A stretch of DNA of 64,000 bases from JAGVYF01 sp041650315 (GCA_041650315.1 JBAZLJ010000003.1:27233-91232), one strand, 5' to 3'. Counted from the first letter of the stretch, positions 54,701-57,752 are shown. Numbers and translations are program-made. Notes: a model not told the origin generated them from the sequence alone.

Positions 54701-57700
54701 ATTCCTCTGGCATGAGAAAGTAGTCACCAAGCATAAAGCAGTCAAGACTTACGAATTGTCGCATGCGATATCGACCATATACGCCAAAACAATTGCCAAC
54801 ACCATAAAAGCAGTCATCAACATCTTCGTAACAATCATCTACAGATTGCCGAGAGATATATTATTCTACATCGCAAGATCATTCAGCGCAGTATTCACCT
54901 CGTCCAGATTATATGTCAAAGAGCAGAAAGTAATAGCGGAGCAAGCGACAGAAGTAAGAGAACAACGCTATATGCTTGCAAGACGCAGTATGAAAGTTAA
55001 GTTCTACAACAGACTGCACGACATCGAGCAATTCATCAAGTCAGATTATACGATATTCAAGACAACTATCCTATCAACAATGTCAGTAATTGCTTCGACA
55101 ATATTCACATTAGTCTACAAATTGCCTAAAGATATGCTGATATTCATCGCAAGAGAGACATATGCTCTAGTTAAGTTTGTAATAGTTGGTCTCTGGTCAG
55201 TATTGACATTCTTAGTCCTAGGTACTTATTCAACAATCTTCGTAGCATTAAATGCGATAAAAGTAGCCTTATTATACATCGCAAAAGAAATCACTGACTT
55301 ATTCAGATTAATCTTATCCATATCAATATACGCAATAACCACAAGCAAGCGAACAATACAATCAGCGATAATCACCACAATCTTCTATCTAAGAGAGCAG
55401 AAGCTCAAAGCAGAATTGGCGACAGAAGCAAGAGAACAGCGCTACATGTTGATAAGAAGAAGCATGAAGATAATGTTCTACAACAGATTGCATGCATTCG
55501 AAGAAATAATGTCCGCAGTATTCGGAACATATGGTAAAGTTGTTTCAGAATTAATTAGCGCAACCGCTGGAATATTCGCTACAGCATTCTACATACTCCC
55601 TGTTACAATATTGTCGTATATCTTCGATTCATTCAGATCAATATTCTTGTCATTGATATTGAATAGGAAAGAGCGCGAACTAAGAGCGCTAGAAATTAGA
55701 TTAGCGAATGAGATTCTCGCAGAGAAAGAAAGAGTAATCCAAGAGAGATTAGCAGAAGAAGCAAGAATCGAGCAACAGAAACACGATATGTACGCAAGGC
55801 GTTCCGCAAATCTCAGAGCCAAGCGCAGATCAGAGTACTTGCACAGCTTGTTCGGCGAAGCATATGTATGGGTTTCACAGTTCTTCATATCATCTGGCAA
55901 AAAATATTACAGCTTGGTCTGCCATTCATCTACGGTATTCGGAAGAGCATTATGCACGATATTCTACCGCGTGCCAGTCAGGATTATGACTAAGATGGCA
56001 AGAACTATATTCTATGCCTCGAAGATAGCATTCAACTTATCCGCATTCCTATTGAGCCAATCGCGCAGAGATATAATCGCATCTGCGATAGCATTTGCAT
56101 TCTATCTAAGACGCAGCGTCAAAGTAAGATTCATCAATAGGATGCGCAAGCTATTGTCATTAGCAGTAAGGATAGAAGAGATCTTCGTCAAAGAAGTGTC
56201 AGATGCAGTAGCTTCAATTGGCAGAGTCTTATATTATATAGCGTCATCGTTATACTCAACGCCTGGACATATACTCGTTTATCTTGTAAAAGAATTCAAA
56301 GTCGTAAGGCATTCTATCAGAGTATCTCAGAGTATCAACCATCTAAGAGAAGAGAGACTGCGCGAATTAACCAAACATGAACAAGAATTAGCTATTAGGA
56401 GAGAGAACGAAGAAGAGAAAGCAAGAATCCTCGAATTGCAGAACGAAGCAAGGAGAGAGAAGAGAGCAGAACAGCATAGACTGGAAGAATTGGCTAAAGA
56501 AGCCAGAAGAGAACGCGCCGCAGAAAGAGCGAGACTTGAAGATGCCGCAAGAGTAGCTAGAAGAACAAGAGCCAGAGAACTATACCACATCAAGCGCTTG
56601 CAAGATTTCATCAAAGAGAAAGCGCACGCATTCAAGCAGAGCATCAGAAGGAAGCTTGCGATCAAGACAAGGATGCAGGAAGCATTCAAGAAGAAACTCA
56701 AAGACTTGTCGCCGTTGGAAAGATTGGATTACAGATTGAAACAGCTGTCTGAAGTCAAGATGCCAGTCTTCAGTCTATTCAAGACCAAAGTCAAGCAAGT
56801 TAAAGCTGTGCATGTGCATATCGCCCCTCAGCATAAAGAGTCGACTTATCTCGATAGGTTGAATAAGCAGATTGAGGACAGAATGCATAGCGCGTTCAGT
56901 ATGCAGAATAGGTTCAAGGCTAAAGAGCATATAGCTAAACCTGCGCATATCGAGATCAAGCCTAAGATGACGGAAAGGCATGACTATCTTGACCATATGA
57001 TGGATTCGTTGAACAACAGCATCAAATCATTGAAGATGCCTAAGTTCAATGCATTCAACACAAAAGAGCAGATTGTCAAGCGCAAACCTATTGAGCTGAA
57101 CGTCAAGTACAAAGAGCCCGCATACATAAGCAGATTGAGCAAACAGCTAGAAAATAGGATGCGTTCAGCATTCGCTCCGAAAGTTAAATTCCATGCAGAA
57201 ACTCAGCAAATCAAGAAACATGAAGTAGTAATCAAGACTAAGTTCAAGCCAAACGTTGATCAGTTCGACAGGACAATGGCTGCGCTTGATAATGAGATCA
57301 AGAACTGCAGAATCACGACTGAGAATAAGCAGTTCAAGACAAGAGAACACAAAGCAAGCACAAATAGGTTAGAGATAGTTCCAAGATACAAAGAGCCGAA
57401 ATATATCAATAGATTGAGCCAGCAATTGATGAGGAGGATATCGACTCCAATCAAGGCAAAGCAATCATTTGTGACAAAGCAAGCGCCAATTAAGCACCAA
57501 GTAATCCACTTCAAGCCTAGAATAAGCACAAAAGCTGATGAGCTTGACAGATCAATGAAAGCTTTGGACAGCGCAATCAGCAACTGCAGCGTGCATCCCA
57601 AAGCCGGATACGCAGTCAAGAAAAGAGTTATCTCGCATCAGAAGATAATAATCAAGCCAAAGATGAAAGCGATGGGCAGATTGGAAAGGTTGAACAATAG

Positions 57701-57752
57701 GATAGCAAAGAAGATTTCTTCAGGATTAAAACATAAGAAAGCGTTCAGATAA
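24720..57752 (+). CDS. Giant modular surface protein, 11,010 residues
   Basis: A single open frame of 33 kb, about 1.2 MDa by estimate. Order: N-terminal membrane/signal helix (residues about 18-36) followed by EITGKVIES; head domain (38-150) shared with the second giant; two beta domains (190-535); Gly-rich beta-helix-like modules (about 624-2198); an array of 13 LamG-type lectin domains (about 2394-8141) with 12 Cys-paired CTLYGNW modules interspersed, one in the Gly-rich region; one F5/8 type C-like domain (about 5307-5456); cadherin-like pair (8477-8661); CARDB-like adhesion repeats (8756-9551); Pro/Gly linker; Cys-rich segment (9807-9904); transmembrane helix (9921-9942); and an intracellular tail of about 1,068 residues. 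Sequons (NWS, NET, NFT, NCS) are dense. It overlaps the HTH gene by 20 bases. Likely an adhesin or host-contact filament that also reaches into the cytoplasm. Confidence 0.93.
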   Translation: MKPKYIRSQDSVTSKEIFLMVMLIGLLAASMYLGPEITGKVIESGVWIPIEDSGYVNGNALFSNNVNSSLIYNLNGTVTLVTQTRDDFGTLDVYADGMLIDSVDLYSVDVVYDVRKEYNVVSELTLVVSANKNELSTGNYVVVDEVISNATASEESITDQNVTLPEQNTTENETEIIEEPIVPETPAKSGTQYSESALSQQGIEWFTQQGTLNINGNTTVTLSTAVNTSRAFILLSKAAGATYDDEDHLGIYARWLPGIDNQFEIVQFNAGVVNVSWQVIEGEHINVQFGTLTTPNKTATILVSTINAVDLSKSIVIVSGATSNETTTTSTLQDRMWMGNFTSSTELFFQRGTTNEPRSISTLGYFVVEFNDGSIVQQGQIADMIATTQVVNINPVDVTKTWVYHSNTGGISMNQNYVSSLVQNDTALTFGMNSVTSTQKLQYYVITMPGASVQNGSLAIGIAGSSITRLNSYPIIVNQTGLFGSMIAAATIIYANGETRFELMNTTHINVTKTGGTSTTTVRWQAVQFPAQYVLSNQINYTNDALSYLFSVFSPEPGTCTLMGNWSGTWSANETKLVDAGLFNFTSITFPNNDTNYMWNINCTDNYGYQISSSNISFTTSLTYATCPSYATGNWQVLNSYRLNSSVFCDVINVSGTTLTVYQAGVTITANEITLMNTATLDHRANAGTQLYVINVTAGNFTIYSGSKINVNQLGYAAGNGPGYTSVSVGGSYGGLSGGAANTKVYGDIKLPAELGSGSAHGAGGGYVLLNVTDTLTINGTISSDGFSTGSINQEGASGGGILLFVNNFAGNGTITSIGGNGGTGSANEDGGSGGRIAVYYTTDNSKIAYTQMGGNAYYDGGAGTLFLKSSSQSNGDLVIDNSNIPSDYITNGGGYTYINKNYTFDTITIRNKAIMELNSSSNVGIIYTNLNWSSDGKIRDRGNPFAEFTNPIVSIPSGATFIADYARTYSQLQINGTVIHSGHSSTPTYSVNITAGNLTIFPSGSINVNGLGYTMGSGPGVATATNNGGSHGGIGGGQAITTIYDGIIQPLRWGSGGPTGASSHGAGYIFLNVTDTLSINGTITANGNAGSSTRGGASGGGVYIITNRLLGNSTISVLGGTGSGASSYGGGGGRISISYITDNSAISYNILGGTAGASPAGSPGTLFKCAYIAGAESCESSGGVSLNTDFNQTYSANITRTITSSWTNSLVKWNDTGILVLNYTLSGLKASTDYTIYNNSENFSTLTTDGSGLLPNFTVSLGSDHEIIVQDLNADTTAPTVDSLRNYTNDRLTYTFSANSSESSNCTLFGNWSGSWLENETKWDVTANTLFNFTAITFAQDSSNYVWTVNCSDASNNVGWSATNESFTVAEASAPPAINYTDICPDATGTWIVNQSYYLNASVNCDIINITDANTLTVYNTSVTIRANEINIINASVITHRAVSGSNFYQVNITTKNLTMCSTCSINVNSVGYASGTGPGYKLNAGASHGGVGDGASSSYVYGDVKAPVDYGSGGNGAGGGLIFLNVTDTFTVGGTISSNGAASNYGSAGGSIYIIANTLKGSGSITAQGASASVGSGGGRIAIYYTTNTATLTTLASSGRWDSNGAAGTVFMKSASQTNGDLYIDNNNLDAGTYGVDYQIASPGTPLLQNYTYDNIIIRNNGMLAVEPSTGSTYTNLNFSAAGRIRDRGGNFQFVVNRTLIVPGTGVYLADTPRDYDYIELNGTIMHSGPHTATNYSINITTINMTISSTGSLSATGRGYIASTGAGYNSAAGASYGGMGYGSNANYIYGDVKAPVDYGSASANNWGGGKIFLNVSDTLTISGTIAANARTANGDAAGGSVYIITNTLKGTGSITANGITGSAGSGGGRIAVYYTTSTASLTYVAKAGSWDTTGSAGTVFIKSASQPNGDLIIDNGDLTSGTYGVDYVLVSPATYLLQNYTYDNLTIRNAGMLAVEPSTGSTYTTINFSDDGRIRDRGGNFKFVVNRTLIVPAGAVYVADFPRSYDYIELNGTMTHSGPQSSINYSINITTINMTIGPSGLLTATGRGYSGSTGPGYKSGSGASHGGIGVGSNQGYVYGNAVAPVDYGSASGTTGGGGKIFLNVSDTLTINGTIAANGRTTAWDSAGGSVYIITNILKGAGSITANGYTGGAGSGGGRVAVHFTTSTARLNYAAKAGSWDSTGTAGTVFTCQKLAGMESCAQSGNVSVLTALNQSYAFNMSRVINNAWNNTYVTWIDNNTQTLNIANYTVSGLKESTSYSAYNNSVQINTQSTDGSGVLPVFLVMLAANQEILVQEGGVDSTPPTISSLVSYNNDGITYILSTQSSELGTCTLYGNWTGSWSKNETKSVTAAVSFNFTSITFDGTAKNYLWSVNCSDVTGNTAWSATNASFTTRGVSAPILSFTAPTQANGYSQTTTSTEINISMIESDLSRFIYSWNNVNYTLYNDSLVLMFDFDNSSALGESSTKAVDVSRNNDTATLSGTSAITSGKYRGAIEFEGDADTMLLSKNILLSGPWTMCTWSTFPLSASGTGWRTLMRGSDTDHQVIVKSDGLLGMYDNDDGGDNVLCSPSIDTDNYAGWHHLCALGVGTQTKFYIDGVNVCNSSTKGDGLLYSIGNYQLGTQDWGAYLDGFRLWNISLTSADIQKVYASNLYKYDTDKWSFYANETGLGYSTYTYYASAKDTAGDENSTGARTITIASDMVYPAVSFKAPTYANGTSTGNTSIQVNISIQESQLSQFIYSWNNTNTTLYNDSLLAMYNFNNYSAIGDNATYAVDISSYGKNGTLNSGVIVNSTGKYGKAMHFDGSTGVITASPIVPTGARPRSAFAWINRDSTANGGIVGYGTGSNTQLSMLDVISNNLYFSGYNQDLAGSTVLGINTWYFVGYTYNGTHIALYLNGKPEGSLARTLDTGSTNFGIGKDITQNAFPFDGLIDEVMLWNRSLSYAEIQQLYMFNLQKYNSEQWYFYANQTKNATTGLDFGTYTYYGSAKDTSGNENSTDVRTITITIGDSTAPIVDSLKNYTNDRLTYIFSANSSETGTCSLFGNWSGSWAINESKSVTANTLFNFTSITFSYDKNYVWTVNCTDTNSNVGWATNITFITAAAPDTTPPVSSFVAPTQNNGTSQTATSTLINISITESQLSEFVYNWNGTNYTYYNDSLIMAFNFDNVTSIGDNYTTFKDMSRRGNNATGSGITLFPSPYGYSAIGDAGTDAITVADSPSWEIGNSGFTLEFWVNSTANANAYIIPWDMWSGNNGMQLGFKKVGTDYYPYAYLEAAQPHIEDARPCTSVPIPAASMNQWMHMTFVFKPSTYFAIYINGTLNINCSTSIAAGVTPVVRDLKIVGGYYPGNSYTLIGGMDEIRLWNRSLSEAEIVHNYRSNLNKYSATQWSFITNESNLGLGTYTYYGSAKDSSGNENSTDVRTITIASSADTTPPVVSFVAPTQNNGTSQSVTYTAVNISIQESQLKEFIYNWNNTNYTFYNDSLVLMMNLNENSALGETSALAVDVSRASNNGTITNAIFNSAGRYSGAYDFDGDSDYIEVLGDNGLNINETVTMSAWVKFNGETTDGVDPVDQVVFAKESVPDQIQYAIGRRGLGYASPHVLYAWIGQDTYDSLTTLDDNVWYLLTATSDISNVYLYVNGQLSASAAITTPMIGDTSRLLIGGETVYNGWANGTIDEVSIYNRTLSADEISQLYMSNFQKYNSTQWYFYANQTKNATTQLDLGTYTYYGSAKDTSGNENSTGVRTLTIAAADSTAPIVDSLRNYTNNRLTYIFSANSSEAGTCSLFGNWSSAWLVNETKSVTANTLFNFTAITFGYDKNYVWTVNCSDASGNVGWATNITFATAVETDTTPPVLSFVAPTYANASSTQNTSVQVNISIQESQLSQFIYNWNNTNYTFYNDSLVLMYNFDNRSELGENSTRIVDLSKYINNCTVVGAFNSSGKYNGAYAFDGSTTGLSVADSDSLDVTNEVTISVWVYMNSLKNTMFVVRPSNGVSLGMYANGIITWGKSGVDEVQSNGALLAGRWYNIVATRTGGSDYIYINGKFNNSGVTADFNALTTATLIGKFSSGGWELNGLMDELRIWKKALSANEISQLYLSNLMKYNSTQWYFYANQSKNATAVLDLGTYTYYGSAKDTSGNENSTDVRYVTINAPPDTTPPVVAFVAPTQNNATSQTATSTQVNISIVESQLSQFIYNWNNTNFTLYDKSLVLMYNFDNRSELGENSTKIVDFSNYGSNGSVNGNSFANATSKYGMAMQFDGAGDNINMGSASSLNIATNMTLSLWMKTTDASYDFIIGGYDPSSPFAGYALMKSGITTSKLSFWTGGPSWITGTTSVTDGTWYHVTVTVSGTTVIIYVNGRQDANGQVTGLATYTGTKYIGRYMGAGDYDYKGSIDEFMIYNRSFTPAEVQQLYMSNLQKFNSTLWYFYANQTKNATTGLDYGTYTYYASAKDTAGDENSTDIRTITIAAADVTAPTVDSLTNYTNDRLTYTFSANSSETGTCTLYGTWPSGWNSIETKEVTASTSFNFTSVSFTGQSTTYIWGVNCSDSSGNMNITGNITFTTADNQRPVLQFVNPSYENSTSTGNTSIEINISVQESQLSQFIYNWNNTNYTMYNDGLLLMMNLNNRSELGENSTYVVDVSKYGNNGTIYGNAVYTSSGKYGGAYTTAIGKYINYGTNSIYSLTDNFTVSVWFNNPSFEAYEGLITHQDTSNGWGIVTGASAKLSFIRFSGATFNYIEVDSNPSVNQWHQIVGVIRGGTRYTYLDGVQQAATDTNLPGASAGINGVIGRFYAGVNDYYYSGLIDEPIIWNRSLSATEISQLYMSNLQKYNSTQWYFYANQTKNATTGLDVGTYTYYGSAKDTAGNEGSTGARQITINGPPDTTPPVVSFVAPTYANASSTSNTSIQVNISIQESQLSQFIYNWNGTNTTYYDYKTILLYNFDNRSELGENDTKAVDISKYGYNATIVGPVYNSSGMYGASYYFDGTNDVMTTSVPKPSLPFTISFWVNPSTSTPIGIFDSAPSTANVIRNYDAGEVEWWNSCPQAVLGATANAWNHYTFTFSHDGTNRIISWYKNGIAQANSTCIGSTTFEWTTFRIGDFNSGEGRFKGRLDDFMILNRSVTPFDAQMIYSSTLSKHNSAQWYFYANQTKNATTGLDAGTYNYYSSAKDTTGNENSTEIRTINISLIGDTTSPGLTLNYPTGTIADVTPVINISLSELGTIWYNINNGTNITICTNCNSTSSRFALVSEGVSTIYVFASDLSGNVNSTSRTFTVNMNNYFYDSFEDNSSINAIQAATWQSGNVSYSSSSGGNVALNKPYTISQNSPSESYPDTGGIQLTNGLIREELYGTTEATVGWLGAPIIVINLTSTYMVNQVWVYAGGGGAGGINAPTSLTVDGSIDGVSYTNIGTNNSIANVEQWILVPLTPTNANFVKISIGISGWLMLGEINVTTIGFGNFTSQPINFTSNITYISNVSWNTDNVAAGDNVSLDISADGGNNWYTAENGKYLDQSFTGANNSLVYRAMFTVGSAKTISLLDLNITLSDQAPPDTTPPVLSFAAPTYVNASSTQNTSIQVNISIVESQLSQFIYNWNNTNYTIYNDSLVLMMNFDNRSELGENSTRITDLALGINNATIYGAAFHNVSGKYGSALQFNAGSGVYVSAGNSPSLNFTTSSKFTIGLWIYAKSSSQYTSVLTKSSESIAKGYNIGFDNTGKLRFITDLSYSVLTSNIWNLNSWQYYTVAYNGNNDIKVYVNGAQDNTGTVTALTSDNDNLVLGRLYSVQTGYEFNGMIDELQIWNRTLSATEISQLYMSNLMKFNSTQWYFYANQTKNATTGLDPGTYTYYASAKGASGNENSTEIRTINITGTALDLIAPTVTNLINYTNDRLTYTFSANSTESSNCTLYGNWTGSWQKNETKWDVTANTAFNFTAFTLNVSKQNYKWAVNCTDASNNTGWSSNISFTTKDFTVPNMNVINITDPTNAIINATQPVYPGENATFRVNITSDTAVDKVWIVIWQTIADAGNVLWQGFLTLLSGTTLNGIWSVGVPINGSFSPVTNYTIYVNDTEGNIANLSNNFSADVLASTVDSLRNFTNDRQTYTFSANSSETGTCTLMSNFSGSWSKNQTKSVTANALFNFTSITFDGNIYSYSWTVNCSDAGTNSAYAATNVTFTTRDALPPVLQFVNPTYANGTSTGNTSIQVNISIQEEQLKEFIYNWNGTNYTFYNDSLVLMYNFDNKSDLGENSTYVVDGSRNSYDGDIVGATFVPGKYGGAYHVDGNDYIKTKSNLHLGGSEITISYWFNGTNLQSGVRQQPEPSSFIVVGYDSNRHILSNSGYVTGISIDGNGGNTAINGARHFILMTWKQNTSNGFKSYFDGRLVAQTDSTNTSIPDLNTPVYVGSWAGTSEFSNGTFDEIRIWNRSLSEEEIQVLYMSNLQRYNSTQWYFYVNQSKNATIGLDVGTYTYYGSAKDNAGNENSTGVRSITRYSPNAIYTTFSGATTDFNTQPNINSVANATIENTTYGKLKWNNSINAQQANFDQNVIIGNKFLFVNSSVLDQSMNSSATIIIYGVDCRVDKVIYYSALKSTRNTIISENTICPSNICTDYICQGTNMTINVSHFSGFAAGANANLTTTNNAPKNAGQLVTFNATYINSTSAAFITGASCNITYSDNWSAIYIMTELSNVYQYNRTFTDAISYTHNITCEKQGFSGLTANDTFTIQESEAPILTYTLAPANGTSTANTSIEFNLSIIEANLKEFAWNWNGTNFTFYNDSLVLKYNFDAIADLGENSTRIVDLSQSNITATTTGNANVGMQGVYGKGLSIGGTTNDYADLGDALPGLALPLSFSVWVYKNESVWSNVFILDDSATTYYGFWLHISDGNVLDMGYGDGTGGTINDRRSLSSSVAISLNSWHHIVGVIRGATDMSIYIDGVPASGTYGGSGGAMVRSTGNARIGHFTYLSRYWKGGIDELMIWNRSLSANEASQLYMSNLQKYNSTQWYFYANESNLTAGTYTYSASANDLYSNANSTDTRYLTILDSTAPIVTNLINYTTNRLTYTFSANSTENSNCTLYGNWTGVWEKNETKNDISANILFNFTAITLNVSKQNYLWTVNCTDATGNVGWATNISFTTKDFISPNMSLINITEISSQVTATNPVELGNNATFYVNVTSDTPVDRVWIVIWQTIADAGNILWQGFLSLISGTTSQGVWSIGVNVNDTYGRNVNYTIYVNDTEGNLINMSGNFTTNRQLFYSNNITNFTSIQYLESGIFNLSWYDNESLSGYIFSTNASGAWINNSWTSMTGTVNVSSATALINVTSGTIGWRYYANDSDNFWNASQIFTFTLIDITAPTITTQRNYTNNRLTYIFSANISESGTCTLYGNWSNNWEKNETKSVSSGLFNFTSITFTNEGFNYVWGVNCSDSSQNSVYGENVTFTTADTKPPVLSFVNPTYANGTVTGNNSIQVNISITETSLQQFIYNWNSTNYTIYDKSLIVMYNFENISELGENSTKVVDMGMSSQDATVFGDALWTSSGKHKGAYQFDRVNDYMTIPDSPSLSMSSNITISYWVKRKANQCSVAFCGLVWKGNIAISTQQSYGFFFSGDAIVWRVSSSAGAMIGADTPVIPVDEWVHIVGTYNGTMTSAYYNGVLSENTSTTITMQDTAYPVFIGASSTGASPYSYFNGSIDEVMIWNRSLSAEEISQLYMSDLQKYNSTQWYYYVNESGLSSGTYSYYGSAKDISNNENSTETRYVTIALPDSTPPTISNQVNYTNNRITYIFSANSSETGTCTLYGNWTGSWQKNETKAVTATIQFNFTSITFTDRNTAYLWSINCSDTSGNMDFALVNITFTTSSIPKPAVSFVSPTPSNATQSTINYVTVNSSIVESNLNSTVWNWNGLNTVAYNDSLVLMLNLDNNSAIGENATKVVDVSRLRNNGTVYGALFNSTGKYGGAYEFNGTSSIQFNDPYNYYPMTVSLWVKPNDVIHNQGLIGNYQGFSYNGWEIYFYQNNGVICVYYYNSFTNRAAPCANTAAGKATAGVWQQISFTVDSSGVDIFKNGEQVPTSTSTWGGTPSISTTTNNLELGRYGGSWTASKYNGSMDEVRIWNRVLSANEIRGLYVSNLERFNSTQWYFTANESNLTMGTTYNYSVSAANSIGDQNTTEKRFYTYLDEIIPVLSNQRNFTNDRLVYRFSAQLSEAGTCTLYGNWTGTWQKNETKSVSSAAFNFTAITFSGDASNYIWGINCTDASQNAVNGTNVTFTVQDTYPYWSNNITNFTTIASNDQGMFNVSWSDIKGLSGFIFSTNATGTWANSSWTSMTGTSNVSSNISIVTGTELTVIGWRFYANDTSNQWNATSIFTFTITDTQAPIINVTNITTSYPIYTNNTINCSAKALDNSPSTQISFTWFVNNTAYGGANATVTCNNNTICYTSTALPASASSKHDIITCAARSFDGISYSAWTNSTTLEINNSNPSAATIATQTWTKNTNLSLNLESYFTDIDADNLSFKSEGVLNITVIINNQTDTALLVPETDFSGTNYITFTAYDGDNGIAVSNNVTLRLNNAPTSTAIPNWTWPEDTVNNSLNLSVYFTDSDGDNLTYTYSSTRNITVSLSNATGIVTFTPETNFFGVNYITFTAYDVYRENATSNNVTLNITSVDDAVTIYNSYTSPSSPDELDLITLFVNLSNPDSLVTCNISGNVSAINTTIVTTNTNQKLSYYLGVLTPGTYTYNITCNSSTGNDTLDSQSFIVADLTNPDLTAYSSSISFSNSTPNMNQIINITLNVSNTGETNSTAFNVSWYDNDVLFNITRIQVAPASGIVQTSLMKAFDSEKRHYVKFIIDSGSEVTETDETNNQITSSLQVGTANITMGIAANASLSVSSITPSTSLTVSGYPVYTSDNSEVQGALVTIVIEETGSTYTTYTNSVGYFTKSITSPDTDGTYHVAVTVTDYTYNGIDNETLTVASDTNVRIHWPWDVGYTGTLLNGETIQVYANVENTGQVDVIDVPVDLYYDTTLVASTTVSISAGGSATTSSFPYTLAASGAHTLYGYADPHNVLAETSEADNNNSNAITIYNTDTDVYVNDIVAGTSDGELKYTGRNYTLTAYLYNSGGINATDVPVYFYINDVLIGTGTAATVAGMVASTATVTSSFEWNTSLYNGTYTFKASANPNLTITESDYTDNNRSESYTIYNTSNLVVNTLTLNASGPYVGDQVNVTINYSNTGVLNATNVMINFTDDTITFNSTIIPVIAPGESFIYSTIWIPTVASGATTTRQITAYIDPSDAITESSNSDNTQHTHVYTYSNQADLLPSNNFHYEMAIDGINYKANAFIYDPVDVNTNIMNIGGLNATNVMTSVYNILPSGQEVYMYNWTTDVPGQGTSVENSQTYTFTTAGTNYVKEFSDSNNSYSEILESNNNGTLTFSVRWPDLYIYSSYITYSDDTAYLNQTFTIYAEVHNDDAKPAYNVTVYYYAAGAYIGNSTISTVPASSYATTSFDWNSTIGIDSIMEVAVNPIYGAYEEFDSDNAELNNNATRGLYVYNCAEGYCIPTISITTPASSSTLSNSTTISVDVTDLDNTLNGNNVTFYYNNGDGVYHQINATSTIASGTLLTTAVYTIYWNTIGLASGSSYSILANLTDGNYSASSTVSSLTLVAATTPSTPTTTPSSGGGTGTGGEGGPIEEPVIPPVVTPPAAGEPETPVDVVEGEAEIINFPPANSQFTNFDYLVGATPKSDKNYTLNLGWVCAGPRYALYKCEDWDPVNGVCLNDKENWTVYRWLPPGLHYINVTLAPKDPGLGIGPAPYAAYCGDGYCDAGENTGNCPFDCGGISQESFFDRFFSFFTGNAVAVTGNAVKTETSQCVERWQCGLWTRWNETGLRTRQCVDLAQCGTETTKPATEETCQYMGLTIQAPAPAFQPFDYILMLLLLLLLITVTYGDYLALRKYENLKYQYRTLLLGLIDLVISIVYRAPKSIIIVILNAVFYVFNVIRSFLWHEKVVTKHKAVKTYELSHAISTIYAKTIANTIKAVINIFVTIIYRLPRDILFYIARSFSAVFTSSRLYVKEQKVIAEQATEVREQRYMLARRSMKVKFYNRLHDIEQFIKSDYTIFKTTILSTMSVIASTIFTLVYKLPKDMLIFIARETYALVKFVIVGLWSVLTFLVLGTYSTIFVALNAIKVALLYIAKEITDLFRLILSISIYAITTSKRTIQSAIITTIFYLREQKLKAELATEAREQRYMLIRRSMKIMFYNRLHAFEEIMSAVFGTYGKVVSELISATAGIFATAFYILPVTILSYIFDSFRSIFLSLILNRKERELRALEIRLANEILAEKERVIQERLAEEARIEQQKHDMYARRSANLRAKRRSEYLHSLFGEAYVWVSQFFISSGKKYYSLVCHSSTVFGRALCTIFYRVPVRIMTKMARTIFYASKIAFNLSAFLLSQSRRDIIASAIAFAFYLRRSVKVRFINRMRKLLSLAVRIEEIFVKEVSDAVASIGRVLYYIASSLYSTPGHILVYLVKEFKVVRHSIRVSQSINHLREERLRELTKHEQELAIRRENEEEKARILELQNEARREKRAEQHRLEELAKEARRERAAERARLEDAARVARRTRARELYHIKRLQDFIKEKAHAFKQSIRRKLAIKTRMQEAFKKKLKDLSPLERLDYRLKQLSEVKMPVFSLFKTKVKQVKAVHVHIAPQHKESTYLDRLNKQIEDRMHSAFSMQNRFKAKEHIAKPAHIEIKPKMTERHDYLDHMMDSLNNSIKSLKMPKFNAFNTKEQIVKRKPIELNVKYKEPAYISRLSKQLENRMRSAFAPKVKFHAETQQIKKHEVVIKTKFKPNVDQFDRTMAALDNEIKNCRITTENKQFKTREHKASTNRLEIVPRYKEPKYINRLSQQLMRRISTPIKAKQSFVTKQAPIKHQVIHFKPRISTKADELDRSMKALDSAISNCSVHPKAGYAVKKRVISHQKIIIKPKMKAMGRLERLNNRIAKKISSGLKHKKAFR
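26590..31310 (+). repeat. Glycine-rich beta-helix-like modules within the giant
   Basis: Five diverged copies of a roughly 200-residue unit: a strand ladder (NITTINMTI, LSATGRGY), a Gly-rich loop (GPGYKSGSGASHGG), KAPVDYGSA, KIFLNVSDTLTINGTIAANG, GGSVYIITNTLKGTGSI and GSGGGRIAVYYTT. They start near 26600, 27640, 28870, 29880 and 30730. The pattern suggests right-handed beta-helix or curdlan-like stalk units. The last three are closely similar, suggesting recent duplication. Confidence 0.65.
31900..49140 (+). repeat. LamG module array within the giant
   Basis: Thirteen concanavalin A-like LamG domains, each introduced by a linker (PPVVSFVAPT, SIQESQLSQFIYNWNNTNYT) and a start block (YNDSLVLMYNFDN-SELGENST), and ended by IDEVMIWNRSLSAEEISQLY and TQWYFYANQTKNATTGLD. 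LamG cores start near 32068, 32975, 34185, 35160, 36415, 37335, 38565, 39510, 41525, 43400, 45040, 47200 and 48435. Cores are strongly divergent and often AT-richer, whereas the linkers are nearly identical even at the base level. LamG folds commonly bind glycans or proteins. Confidence 0.8.
50985..53370 (+). repeat. CARDB-like adhesion repeats within the giant
   Basis: About six CARDB-type beta domains, each with an N-T/S-G-x-x-N/V-A strand (NVSNTGETNS, NVENTGQVD, NYSNTGVLN) and a closing SE-x-DNN motif (ETDETNNQ, ETSEADNNNS, ITESDYTDNNR, ITESSNSDN). One carboxypeptidase-regulatory-like beta sandwich (about 51380-51620) is inserted. They place the lectin array away from the membrane. Confidence 0.7.
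54140..54545 (+). other. Cys-rich membrane-proximal segment and membrane helix of the giant
   Basis: YCGDGYCDAGENTGNCPFDCG is a small disulfide knot, followed by FFTGNAVAVTGNAV, then a WQCGLWTRW / RTRQCVDLAQCG segment resembling thrombospondin type 1 spacing, and a Leu-rich membrane helix (LMLLLLLLLITVTYG). Confidence 0.65.
54546..57752 (+). other. Intracellular tail of the giant with hydrophobic and basic repeats
   Basis: About 1,068 residues after the membrane helix. First part: six copies of a (I/L/S)(V/I/F/L)Y-x-x-P-x-x-I/M-L hydrophobic motif (IVYRAPKSIII, IIYRLPRDILF, LVYKLPKDMLI, AFYILPVTILS, IFYRVPVRIMT, SLYSTPGHILV near 54630, 54837, 55113, 55587, 55959, 56248), alternating with basic coiled coils (EQRYMLARRSMKVKFYNRL and its copy EQRYMLIRRSMKIMFYNRL). 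Then a charged coiled coil (56340-56700), then a very basic tail (56760-57745) of alternating repeats of the types YKEPAYISRLSKQLENRM and DQFDRTMAALDNEIKNC. No known domain recognised. Confidence 0.6.

Noticed and set aside
24720..57752. Giant gene as an artefact of joined genes
   Set aside because: One uninterrupted frame with regular modules, an N-terminal anchor, a single main membrane helix and a coherent tail; the second giant repeats its start. Assembly collapse or expansion of repeats remains possible but not the frame itself.
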